Shown here piece after piece: positions 1 through 7,800 of a stretch of 25,417 nt of DNA. The position numbers and the translations under genes are program-made. The stretch is from assembly GCA_051652245.1 (NCBI GenBank), contig JBOFTV010000006.1:1-25417 (forward strand), given 5' to 3'. The notes beneath the pieces were generated by a model. That model did no database searches. It worked only from the letters and a program-made list of their open reading frames with translations, and was not told the DNA's origin. This DNA comes from BHER01 sp051652245 (GTDB lineage: Bacteria > Bacillota_I > Bacilli_A > Culicoidibacterales > Culicoidibacteraceae). Each line of letters opens with the position of its first letter. Within the stretch, counting starts at the first letter, position 1.

Positions 1-33
1 CTGCTAACTTGTTCTTAGGCGCTTTTCTATCAA

Positions 34-450
34 TTGTTGGTCGTAAATCAGCACCGCACAGCACGATCACGAGTCAGCACATATTTTATCAAAGCACAAA
101 GGCTCATGACAAATTTAAGACTTGCATATGACGAGAAAAAATTGGATGCGAGGCTAAAGCATTATTCAAAATATAAACTGCTCATCATTGACGAACTTGG
201 GTACATACCATTTGATAAAATTGAGTCCGAGATTTTTTTCCAACTCATTGATAGACGATATGAACAGAAGTCAACAATCATCACAAGTAATATTTCCATT
301 GAGAAATGGCACACTATTTTTGACGATGTTGTCCTTGCGCAAGCTATTGTTGATAGACTTGTTCATCACTCTCACATTTTCAATATTAATGGAAAAAGCT
401 ATCGTTTAAAGGATTTGACTAAAGAACCAAGGGTGGTCAGTTTTAAATGA
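34..450 (+). pseudogene. istB: 5'-truncated IS21-family istB (transposition helper ATPase) remnant
   Basis: The 138 codons match the C-terminal two thirds of IstB, the AAA+ helper ATPase of IS21-type elements. The Walker B region LLIIDELGYIPFD, the following FFQLIDRRYE, the sensor-like TIITSN and the terminal DRLVHHSHIFNINGKSYRLK are all present. The N-terminal DNA-binding part and the Walker A loop (GxxGxGKT) are missing. The open frame begins at a TTG just after an in-frame TAG (16-18), and its first dozen residues do not look like IstB. Neither istA nor a left end is in the window. This is therefore a decayed fragment that cannot act as an ATPase. Seen: motifs and missing Walker A. Inferred: IS21 origin. 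An intact gene running in from outside the window is excluded by the stop at 16. Confidence 0.8.
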
Positions 451-490
451 ACATTTTTGGTCAATGTTAAGTTGACATTTATACACGTTA
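451..490 (+). mobile_element. possible right-end remnant of the IS21-type element
   Basis: Directly after the istB stop the sequence contains TTTTTGGTCA and then GTTGACATTT. This resembles the short non-coding tail and terminal TGACA-type repeats that follow istB in IS21 elements. No partner end or target duplication can be seen because the left end is missing, so the boundary is approximate. Confidence 0.35.
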
Positions 491-549
491 AGCCTTTAAA
501 ATAAAAGGTTAATTATAAAGCAGTTCGCATATACATTAACCAAGGCAAT

Positions 550-590
550 AAAAGCGTTGAGGCGAATAATTAGTAGGGCGGTGCTTTTTT
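550..590 (+). terminator. weak rho-independent terminator candidate
   Basis: AAAAGCGTTG (550-559) can pair with CGGTGCTTTT (579-588), a 10-bp stem with three G-U pairs and a 19-nt loop, followed by more T residues to 590. It would stop rightward transcription leaving the istB remnant. The long loop and G-U pairs make it weak. Confidence 0.35.
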
Positions 591-623
591 CAGTAGATTC
601 TTGTGTGCACTGCTTGTTTTTAG

Positions 624-1790
624 TTATTTACTTAACATATCTAAGACGATTTGGACTTCGACTTCGGCACCAATTTTTAAGGCGGCTTCATCAATTTTAA
701 ATTTTGGATGATGAGCACTGTATCCATAGCCATCAGCAGCAAGTCCTGTACCTAGGCGGATAAATGAGCCTTTAATTGTTTCTAATTCTGTGTAGGCTGA
801 GAAATCTTCGGCCCCCATACTTTGGGGCGAATCGTAAATAGCATCAGCGCCAACAATTTTAGTTGCCGCCTGTTTAGCAATATTAGTTGCTAAAGGGTCG
901 TTGAAGACAATATCTGTTCCAAAAAGATAATCGAGGGTGTAAGTTGCCCCACTCATTGTGCATAGGTGGTCAATTATTGTTTCAATGCGAATGCGAGTAT
1001 GCGCACGTGCTTCTTTTGAAGTTGTCCGTACGGTTCCTTGCATGAAGGCTGTGTCGGGAATAATATTTGATGCGTTCCCACTTTTAAATTCACCAACGCT
1101 GATTACGACCTGATCAAAGGCGCTAATATTTCGGGAAACGATGTGATTAAGGCTAGTAATGATGTTTGCGCCAATTAGGATGGGATCTATTGCAACTTGT
1201 GGTGTCGCCCCATGTGCTCCACGCCCTTGAATTGTAAGGACGAAATCATCACAAGCAGCATTAGCTGCACCAATAGTCAAACCAATATGCCCAGTTGGAC
1301 GATTAGGTGAGACATGGAAGCCAAAAATGTGGCTAACCCCCACTAGAACCCCAGCATCAACAAGTTGTTTTGCCCCTCCAGGTGAAACTTCTTCCGCATG
1401 TTGAAAAATAAATTTGACGCTCCCATGAAGTCTATGGGGCATTTGACTTAGCACTTCGATGGCACCAAGTAGCATTGCTGGATGTGCATCATGACCACAG
1501 GCATGCATGACACCATTATTGAGTGATTTGAAGGAAACATCAGCTTCTTCTAAAAGGGGAAGCGCATCAATATCCGCCCTCAAGGCAATAAGTGGGCCGG
1601 GGTTTTGCCCTTGTAGTAAAGCAACAACACTCGTTGGGGTGGGGCGGGTAAGTGTGAGATTACTAAAACTGGTTAAAATAGTGAAAATATATTGCGCACT
1701 ATTATATTCATGGTGTGAAAGTTCGGGATTTTGGTGGAGGTGACGCCGCCATTGAATAATATTAGTTTCTGATACTTCGAAATCTTTCAT
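624..1790 (-). CDS. M20-family amidohydrolase / peptidase (N-acyl amino acid or hippurate hydrolase type)
   Basis: A 388-aa cytosolic metallohydrolase of the M20D type, the family that removes acyl groups from N-acylated amino acids or short peptides. Metal-site motifs appear in order: RADIDALP (71-78), HACGHDAHP with Cys98 and His100, QHAEEVSPGGA with His131, Glu133 and Glu134, His159 in FGFHVSP, and His360/361 in SAHHPKF near the end. GRGAHGATPQ (189-198) belongs to the lid/dimerisation domain. Length is normal and there is no signal peptide. The minus-strand RBS GAAGG lies about 9 nt before the ATG. The gene stands alone: it diverges from the SWIM gene, with a TATAAT in between. The substrate cannot be read from sequence; acetyl-diaminopimelate deacetylase or an aminobenzoyl/hippurate hydrolase are alternatives in the same family. 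Confidence 0.9.
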   Translation of the reverse strand: MKDFEVSETNIIQWRRHLHQNPELSHHEYNSAQYIFTILTSFSNLTLTRPTPTSVVALLQGQNPGPLIALRADIDALPLLEEADVSFKSLNNGVMHACGHDAHPAMLLGAIEVLSQMPHRLHGSVKFIFQHAEEVSPGGAKQLVDAGVLVGVSHIFGFHVSPNRPTGHIGLTIGAANAACDDFVLTIQGRGAHGATPQVAIDPILIGANIITSLNHIVSRNISAFDQVVISVGEFKSGNASNIIPDTAFMQGTVRTTSKEARAHTRIRIETIIDHLCTMSGATYTLDYLFGTDIVFNDPLATNIAKQAATKIVGADAIYDSPQSMGAEDFSAYTELETIKGSFIRLGTGLAADGYGYSAHHPKFKIDEAALKIGAEVEVQIVLDMLSK

Positions 1791-1839
1791 ATCTAAGACC
1801 TTCTTTCTTTTTAAAAAAAATGGGAGTGGGTTATCGTTT

Positions 1840-1845
1840 ATTATA
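1840..1845 (-). promoter_or_regulatory. -10 box (TATAAT) for the M20 amidohydrolase
   Basis: On the minus strand a perfect TATAAT lies about 50 nt upstream of the amidohydrolase start. No good -35 is seen at 17 bp (only TGCCCA). Confidence 0.5.
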
Positions 1846-1886
1846 GCAGATTTAGCAATTTATGGGCATCAAAAAATAAGATTAAC

Positions 1887-1895
1887 TGGTATACT
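1887..1895 (+). promoter_or_regulatory. extended -10 promoter of the SWIM-domain gene
   Basis: TGGTATACT fits the extended -10 pattern TGnTATAnT, about 30 nt upstream of the SWIM gene start. No recognisable -35 is present, which extended -10 promoters tolerate. It is divergent from the amidohydrolase promoter 42 bp away. Confidence 0.55.
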
Positions 1896-1925
1896 TAAAT
1901 CAGAATATAAAAAAGGATGGACACA

Positions 1926-3482
1926 ATGATTGAATTAACAGAATTGAATAAGGTAATCGATAAGAAAATACTGGCAAGAGGCAAGAAATATTTTCTTGAT
2001 GAGAAGATTAAGCATGTCGAACAAGTCGGTAATAAGTATGTTGCTAAAATTGAGGGAATGCAGGTTTATACGGTCATTATTGAAGTTGTGGCTGATAATT
2101 TGATTAGCAAGTCAAGCTGTAATTGTCCATTTACGGGGCCATATTGTCAGCATGAAGCGGCGGTGTACGGCTTTTTAGCGGGAATTTGGGTTGAGCAATC
2201 AGCGGGGCCATCACTACTTGTGATTAATCCGTTTAGTGGAAGAGTTGCGGAGTTTGACCAAATTTCGAATGAAATTAAGCTGCTAACGAGCGCTGCAAAG
2301 GGTAAAAAGGGTTATATTACTAATATTAAAACGATACAAATAATGGACGCATATGGCAAGGGACTTAGGCGCGCGCAGGAGTTGTTAGTGTTTAAGGAAT
2401 TTGAGTTAGCGCTTAAAATTATGTTGCATTTATTAAGGCAAGTAGTTACGCTGGCAACTTTTTCGCATGATAGTAACGGCTTGATTTATGATTTTATTTT
2501 CCAGGTTGGAGCTGCTGTTCGAGGGTGTGCACCAACTGTTAAGGCATCAAGTTCAGAGGCTAATATATTTTTTAGGCTTATTATTAAAGAGGCGGGGATA
2601 AAAGTTTATGAGGAAATTGAGAGTGCTAAAATTGAACTGATGAGGATGGCGACTTTTTATTTAGAGACGGCTGCTCAGGTGGAAAAATTTGACAGCGTTT
2701 TGGCAAAGATGGTAGCCACAGGAACAATTTATGGTGATGATGTCGGGGAATTAAACGTTGATAGAGTGCTTAACTATGAAGGAAAACAAAGAGCAATTGC
2801 GATGCTAAGGGAGGAGATGAACTTAGGGAAGCGGGGCTGCCATAAGTTGGTGCATTTGTTAATTGAAGATGGCTTAGTGGATGAGGCTTTGGTAATTTTG
2901 AATGATAATATTGGCAAAAATTGCCGAGTTGATGATGAATTATTTGAGTTGAAGTATCAAATTCATCAGGATCTTGAGGATTTTGAGGAGGCAAAAAAGG
3001 CTGCTTTGGTGTTAGTCTTGGAAAATAAGTTTACCTATTTCCTTAAGTATAAGGCGTTGTTTAGTCGTGCCGAGTGGGCGGTTGAGTATGTTGTGCTAAA
3101 GAATCTGATTAAAAATCATAGAAAAGGGGGGAAGGGGCAATATATTTACGCCGATATTCTTATTAATATGGGAGATTGGGAAGAATTACTTGCTTATTTA
3201 GGGCGGAATTTAGAAGATGTTGATGATTATATGGGCTATTTGTTGCCGCAGTATTTAGTTGAGGTTGCCGTGCTTGTTAAAAGACGCGTCTTTGCCTATG
3301 CTTCAACCGCTAAGGCACGTGGACAGTATGAGAAAGCGGCTAAAATTGTCTATAAATATGCGCTACTAGGTGATCGAGAGGTAGCATTATTGATACTTGG
3401 GGATCTGGCTTGTGTGCACGTGAAAAAGTATGCTTTTATGGAGGAAATTAGACGATTTGAGGACGAGATTAGCTTGATGTAG
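1926..3482 (+). CDS. SWIM zinc-finger domain protein, function unknown
   Basis: A protein of about 518 aa with an N-terminal SWIM zinc finger, CxCx(6)CxH: Cys68, Cys70, Cys77 and His79 counted from the upstream ATG at 1917. The strings SSCNCPF and YCQHEAA carry it. The rest is a long helical region without a motif I recognise, perhaps TPR-like repeats near residues 300-480 (for example YKALFSRAEWAVEY). SWIM domains bind zinc and are thought to mediate DNA or protein contacts; the bacterial long form is uncharacterised. I prefer ATG 1926 over 1917 because AAAGGA ends directly on the upstream ATG, whereas it lies 8-9 nt before 1926. No Snf2 helicase, the usual SWIM partner, is nearby. The coding strand is G/T-rich, like the 5' part of cas9. 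No signal peptide or membrane segment is seen. Confidence 0.75.
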   Translation: MIELTELNKVIDKKILARGKKYFLDEKIKHVEQVGNKYVAKIEGMQVYTVIIEVVADNLISKSSCNCPFTGPYCQHEAAVYGFLAGIWVEQSAGPSLLVINPFSGRVAEFDQISNEIKLLTSAAKGKKGYITNIKTIQIMDAYGKGLRRAQELLVFKEFELALKIMLHLLRQVVTLATFSHDSNGLIYDFIFQVGAAVRGCAPTVKASSSEANIFFRLIIKEAGIKVYEEIESAKIELMRMATFYLETAAQVEKFDSVLAKMVATGTIYGDDVGELNVDRVLNYEGKQRAIAMLREEMNLGKRGCHKLVHLLIEDGLVDEALVILNDNIGKNCRVDDELFELKYQIHQDLEDFEEAKKAALVLVLENKFTYFLKYKALFSRAEWAVEYVVLKNLIKNHRKGGKGQYIYADILINMGDWEELLAYLGRNLEDVDDYMGYLLPQYLVEVAVLVKRRVFAYASTAKARGQYEKAAKIVYKYALLGDREVALLILGDLACVHVKKYAFMEEIRRFEDEISLM

Positions 3483-3490
3483 GGCGTTTG

Positions 3491-3520
3491 AAAAAGGTAG
3501 GATGTTTATCCTACCTTTTT
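3491..3520. terminator. bidirectional rho-independent terminator
   Basis: AAAAAGGTAGGAT (3491-3503), loop GTTT and ATCCTACCTTTTT (3508-3520) form a perfect 13-bp stem with an A run on one side and a T run on the other. It serves the SWIM gene (stop 3482) and the convergent HsdR-like gene (stop at 3529). Confidence 0.92.
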
Positions 3521-3528
3521 TGGTGTGT

Positions 3529-4548
3529 TTAGATGGACAGTTCAAGAGTGATTTTGATAATTCGATCTTTTAAGCTATAGATGTCATTTAAAGTGGGGAA
3601 GTTGAGGGTTTCATCTTTAAAGATGACGTTAACAGAGCCATCTTTAAGGAATTTAACACGACAGATCCATTTGCGGCCATTGTCATCAAGGAGGATGTTA
3701 AAGTAAGTTTCCGCATCACGATAAGTGATTCTTTGTAAGTCGATGTGTCCAATGAGGAGTGATTTGATGATTTGGTAGAATTGGAGTTCATCTTCTGTTG
3801 TGCGTATTTTGTTTTTGATTTCTGTGATTTCGGGCTCATCTTTGATGCCGTGGATGGCGTTATTGAGTTTTGTTTCGACTTTTTCGAGGATGAGTTGATT
3901 AAAGGCTTTCTTGATAATTGGTGTGAATTTTTCAAGGACTTGTTTTGTTTTCGGGCCTTCGTAAATGTCGGTTAGCATTATTTTGGCGAATTCGTCACTG
4001 GGTGTTAGCATTTCGGTTTGAATTCTTTTTATGAGGAGGGAGATGTATTTTAAATCGGTTGCTAGTCCGAGAATGTTTTCGATGACGAAGTTTTCTTTTG
4101 TGAATTTTTGGATGTCAAGTTGTTGGGAAGAGGTGAGGAGGGTTAGGTCAAATTCGAAAAATGGTTGTGTGTCCATGATGTTTGCTTTATCGATGTCACT
4201 GTATATTTTGTAGATGACACCGTCAGTGAGGATGGCAATTTTGGCATCGGTTACATGAAAATAGCGAGCAAGTTGGCCATCAACTTTGGTTAAATCTGTG
4301 CCGACGCTTTTGGCTTCGATCAAAATGGAAACATGGCCATCATTTTTGATGGCATAGTCGACTTTTTCACCCTTTTTGATGCCAACATCGGCTGTGAATT
4401 CTGGTATGAATTCGAGTGGGTTAAAAACATCATAGCCTAATAGGTTGAAAAATGGCATGATTAAAGCCGTTTTTGTTGCTTCTTCTGTCATTAAACCGTC
4501 CTTTAGTGCGATTACGCGATCAGAGAAGTGTTTTAATTGTAAATCCAT
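3529..4548 (-). CDS. stand-alone HsdR N-terminal-like PD-(D/E)xK nuclease domain protein
   Basis: A 339-aa protein whose first about 150 residues resemble the nuclease domain at the N-terminus of type I restriction HsdR subunits. An early acidic helix holds Glu22/Glu23 (LMTEEATKTALIMPFF), followed by GYDVFNP and the core GEKVDYAI with Asp64. Then comes ILIEAKS with Glu78 and Lys80, the D...ExK catalytic set, and GQLARYF follows. There is no DEAD-box helicase part, no methylase and no specificity subunit nearby, and the length is about a third of a real HsdR. The C-terminal half (about 160-339) is mostly helical with a short beta domain at the end and is unknown to me. RBS AAAGGGG lies about 8 nt before the ATG. 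Role is unproven: a solitary nuclease or a defence-island remnant beside CRISPR are the options. DNA cleavage is an inference from the intact motif. Confidence 0.7.
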   Translation of the reverse strand: MDLQLKHFSDRVIALKDGLMTEEATKTALIMPFFNLLGYDVFNPLEFIPEFTADVGIKKGEKVDYAIKNDGHVSILIEAKSVGTDLTKVDGQLARYFHVTDAKIAILTDGVIYKIYSDIDKANIMDTQPFFEFDLTLLTSSQQLDIQKFTKENFVIENILGLATDLKYISLLIKRIQTEMLTPSDEFAKIMLTDIYEGPKTKQVLEKFTPIIKKAFNQLILEKVETKLNNAIHGIKDEPEITEIKNKIRTTEDELQFYQIIKSLLIGHIDLQRITYRDAETYFNILLDDNGRKWICRVKFLKDGSVNVIFKDETLNFPTLNDIYSLKDRIIKITLELSI

Positions 4549-4582
4549 GGTATTTCCCCTTTTCTTTTATAGTTATAGTTTT

Positions 4583-4611
4583 ATTATATACTATTTATAT
4601 CGTATTGGGAA
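4583..4611 (-). promoter_or_regulatory. promoter of the HsdR-like gene
   Basis: On the minus strand, TATAAT (4588-4583) with TTCCCA (4611-4606) at 17 bp, about 35 nt upstream of the start codon. The -35 matches TTGACA at four of six positions. Confidence 0.5.
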
Positions 4612-4645
4612 GGGTAGAAATAAGGGGGATTTGCTTTTTTTTTAC

Positions 4646-4671
4646 AAAAAAAAACACCTTATAAAAGGTGT
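4646..4671 (-). terminator. tracrRNA terminator
   Basis: On the minus strand ACACCTT, loop TTAT and AAGGTGT form a perfect 7-bp hairpin followed by eight T residues. It ends the tracrRNA. Confidence 0.9.
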
Positions 4672-4750
4672 GGTCCCAGAGGGAGCGATTACGCTTAAAG
4701 CTTATTTTAACTTACTCTATGTTATGCTACATGGTAGTAAATCATTTAGC
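4646..4750 (-). ncRNA. tracrRNA of the type II-A CRISPR system
   Basis: The minus strand from about 4750 to 4646 reads as a tracrRNA of about 105 nt. The 5' part (about 4742-4714) is an anti-repeat: UUUACUACCAU pairs with the 3' AUGGUAGUAAA of the repeat (11 bp) and AUAACAUAG pairs with CUAUGUUAU (9 bp). Next comes AAGUUAAAAUAAG, nearly identical to the S. pyogenes tracrRNA core, whose UAAAAU pairs with the repeat's GUUUUA. The nexus region follows (GCUUUAAGC, or alternatively AGCG-UAAU-CGCU), then a UCCC-UCU-GGGA hairpin and the terminator hairpin. The 5' end is inferred from the promoter, 7 nt past the -10. RNase III processing of the duplex is known for the family. The RNA is transcribed divergently from cas9. 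Confidence 0.92.
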
Positions 4751-4756
4751 TATTTA

Positions 4757-4785
4757 AGTATAACACAATTTTTCTTTATTGGCAA
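4757..4785 (-). promoter_or_regulatory. tracrRNA promoter
   Basis: On the minus strand, -35 TTGCCA (4785-4780), a 17-bp spacer and -10 TATACT (4762-4757). Spacing is ideal, and it puts the start at about 4750, a few bases before the anti-repeat. Confidence 0.8.
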
Positions 4786-4797
4786 TGAAAATTGTGT
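4763..4797. repeat. 10-bp inverted repeat between divergent tracrRNA and cas promoters (candidate operator)
   Basis: ACACAATTTT (4763-4772) and AAAATTGTGT (4788-4797) are perfect inverted copies 15 nt apart. The left arm fills the -10/-35 spacer of the tracrRNA promoter and the right arm covers the -35 region of the cas promoter. A protein bound here could control both transcripts. No regulator gene is evident in the locus. Confidence 0.7.
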
Positions 4798-4814
4798 AAA
4801 AAATGTTTAAAAAA

Positions 4815-4823
4815 TGATATAAT
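4815..4823 (+). promoter_or_regulatory. extended -10 promoter of the cas operon
   Basis: TGATATAAT is a perfect TGnTATAAT. A possible -35, TTGTGT (4792-4797), is 20 bp away, which is long. Transcription would start near 4830, so the ATG at 4833 would have almost no leader; this favours translation from 4863. Confidence 0.7.
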
Positions 4824-4862
4824 TGTCGTGTTATGTTAAAAAGAGAAAGGAAAGTAGATAAA

Positions 4863-7800
4863 ATGGGAAAGAATTATGGTAATAAAGTAAAAGAGCGATT
4901 AAATGGAGCTTATACATTGGGTTTGGATATTGGAACAAACTCAGTTGGTTGGGCGGTTATTAATAGTGCGTCAAAGGTTGTTAATTATAAGGATAAGAAG
5001 GCGTGGGGCGTAAGGTTGTTTGATGCAGGGCTTTCTGCAGAAACAAGGAGGCTTAAGCGAGGGATGCGTCGACGGATTAATCGGCGGCGAAAAAGAGTTG
5101 AATTTTTGCAGGAGTTGTTTTATCCAGAAATTAGCGTGGTGGATGAGCGCTTTTTTGTTGCGATTAATGAGTTGGAGCTTCCCCAAACAGTGGCAGAAGA
5201 AATGTCGTATAAACGAATTCTTACGGGGAGTTCATTTCATAAGGTGCTTAAGTTGGTTTATCCTAATAAAAAGGCGTATGCAGCAGCAATTAAGCTATAT
5301 CCGACGCTATATCACCTCCGCTCAGATATAATTGCACGGCCAGAGCAGAAATTTGATATTCGTTTAGTTTACCTTGCAATCCATCAAATGGTGAAAAAGC
5401 GAGGGAACTTTCTAAATGAGGGGCTGAAAATTAATCAGCTAAAGCAGATTGACTATGAGCGGATGCAAGAATTGTTGACCGAAATTGTGCTGTCGGGTAA
5501 TCCGCAGCGGGAATATCAATTAATTGATAGGGCCGTTTGCTTGGAAATTGAAACGGTGTTAAAGGATTCGGGGACGAGAAATGATCGTGCAACGGCAATT
5601 AAATACTTGGATAAAGATTTACTTGTGTGTGGAAAAGCATTGGTGGGGCTGAAATTTGATATAGCAAAATTATTTGGTGTAGAGGCTGAGAAGGAAATGA
5701 CAACATTTGATGCTGAAGATTTTAGTGAGAAGGCTGAGAAAATATTGGATGATCGACAAATGGAGTTGTTGTTGGAATTGCAGCAGCTGTATATTACGAT
5801 TCAGTTTAGTGATATTATTGGTGATCATGAGTATTTATGTGATGCTAAAGTTGGGCGCTTTAATGAGTTTGGTGTTGAGCTTGCTCAGTTAAAGGCAACT
5901 TTAGAGGGGACTGCTGCTTATTATCAGGTTTTTGTTTCATCAAAGGATAGTTTGCGTAGTTGGGATAAAATACGCGATAAGAAGAAGGCGGATACGCGAT
6001 CGCTCTATGATCAGTATCGTTATAATAGGATTGATCATCCAACATTTTTAAAAGAGTTGAGTAAGATTTTAGCCGCGACGGAAGAATTGGCAACGGATAA
6101 TTATTTGGTGGAGATGAATGTGAAAATTAGTGAGGAAAGCTTTTTGAAAAAGTTGAATACGACTAGTAATATTGCGATTCCACACCAGTTGAATGTGCAT
6201 GAAGCAAAGGCTGTTTTAGCGGCGCAAGCGGCACATTATCCCGCGTTGCTGAGTGCTGAATTTGTCCAAAGAGTTAGCCAAATTATTTCGTTTAGAATTC
6301 CTTATTTTGTGGGACCGCTTGTTAAAGGTGAAGCAAACCATAAATTTGGCTGGATGGTTCGAAAATCGGATGAAGCAATTCGTCCATGGAATTTTGCTGA
6401 AGTTGTTGATAAAGGAGCAAGTGGTGAAGCATTTATTAATCGAATGGTTGGTGGATGTACATTGTTATTGCAGGAACAGGCGATGCCAAAGTTGTCGTTG
6501 ACATATCAATTATTTGAGGTTTTAAATGAGTTGAATGTGACAAGATTGGATGAGTACCGTGTAAATAGAGCTGTACGTGATGTGCTTTTGGGTGTCTTTT
6601 TAACAACTAAAAATGTAACGAATGTTGTTGCGCAAAAGGGCTTAAAAGCCAAGGGTATTAATGGAATGCTCTCAGGAAATCAAAAAGAGAAGGGCTTTGC
6701 GACAAGTTTGTCAAGCTGGCATGATATGGCACGTATTTTTGGTGCGTTTGATATTGATAAAATATTTGGTGAGGTTGTCGATTTGAAGGAGGCAGAACGC
6801 TTTTTGATGTGTGAGGATATCATTAAGTGGTGCACTATTTTTTCGGAAAAAGAGATGTTGGTGGAGCGGATTTTGAGTAGGTATCCAGCTGTTAGGGAGG
6901 AGCAGTTGCAGCAGATTACAAAGCTTAGTTATAGCGGCTGGGGTCGACTTTCACGGATGCTGCTTGCTGATATGGTTCCGCAAAATGAGCAAGGTTCTGG
7001 TCGCTCAATTATTCAGACACAGTTGTTTTCGCAGAAGGGGAATTCTTTGTTTGGTTTTCAGGAAATTGTAACGGATAGTAGTCTGGGGTTTAAGGAGACA
7101 ATTGATCGTAAAAATGCGGACTTAATGGATGATAGTTTAGAAATTAGCTATGATTTGATTGCCGAATTGGCGGGTTCTCCGGGAATTAAACGGGGAATTT
7201 GGCAGGCGATTTCAATTATTAAGGAATGTGAGCAGTTGTTTGGTTTTCCAAGGGCAATTGTGATTGAAACAGCCAAAGAAGATGGCGTAAAAAAAAGAAC
7301 TATTAGTCGCCAATCGCAGTGGGAAGAGATTAAAAAGGCGTTAAAGGGTGATGCCTTTTTGCTGGAAATTGCAGGGAAGAGTTTGGATGTTTCGAATGAT
7401 ACAATTTGGTTGTATTTGAATCAACTGGGTAAATGTATGTATACAGGGGCTAAAATTGACTTGGATAGGCCTGAATTATATGAGATAGACCATGTTATTC
7501 CCTATAGTTTAACGGGTGATAACAGCTTTGATAACCGTGTGCTTGTTACCAGGGAGGCAAACCAAAAAAAAGGGGGCTATAAAATGCCTTTGGAAATTAT
7601 TGGCCATGAAAATGGAGCAAAACAGAAGGCGTTTTGGGGGCTACTTTTGGATAAAAAGCTGATTTCTAGTAAGAAGCATGTGAATTTATTAAAGCCGGAA
7701 ATTACGCCGGAAATGGCGGAAGGTTTTGCTAATCGCCAGCTGGTGGAGACACGTCAAATTACAAAGCATGTTATTGCTTTATTAGAACAAAAGTATCGGA

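Noticed and set aside
4445..4810. 121-codon open frame on the + strand before cas9
   Set aside because: It lies antisense over the HsdR-like start and the tracrRNA; no RBS and no protein-like composition.
4751..4860. Natural single-guide (tracr-L) upstream extension
   Set aside because: I looked on the minus strand for a segment able to pair with the anti-repeat, as in S. pyogenes tracr-L, and found none.
5020..5331. 103-codon frame within cas9 (+1 frame)
   Set aside because: Shadow of cas9; basic and cysteine-rich by chance, no RBS.
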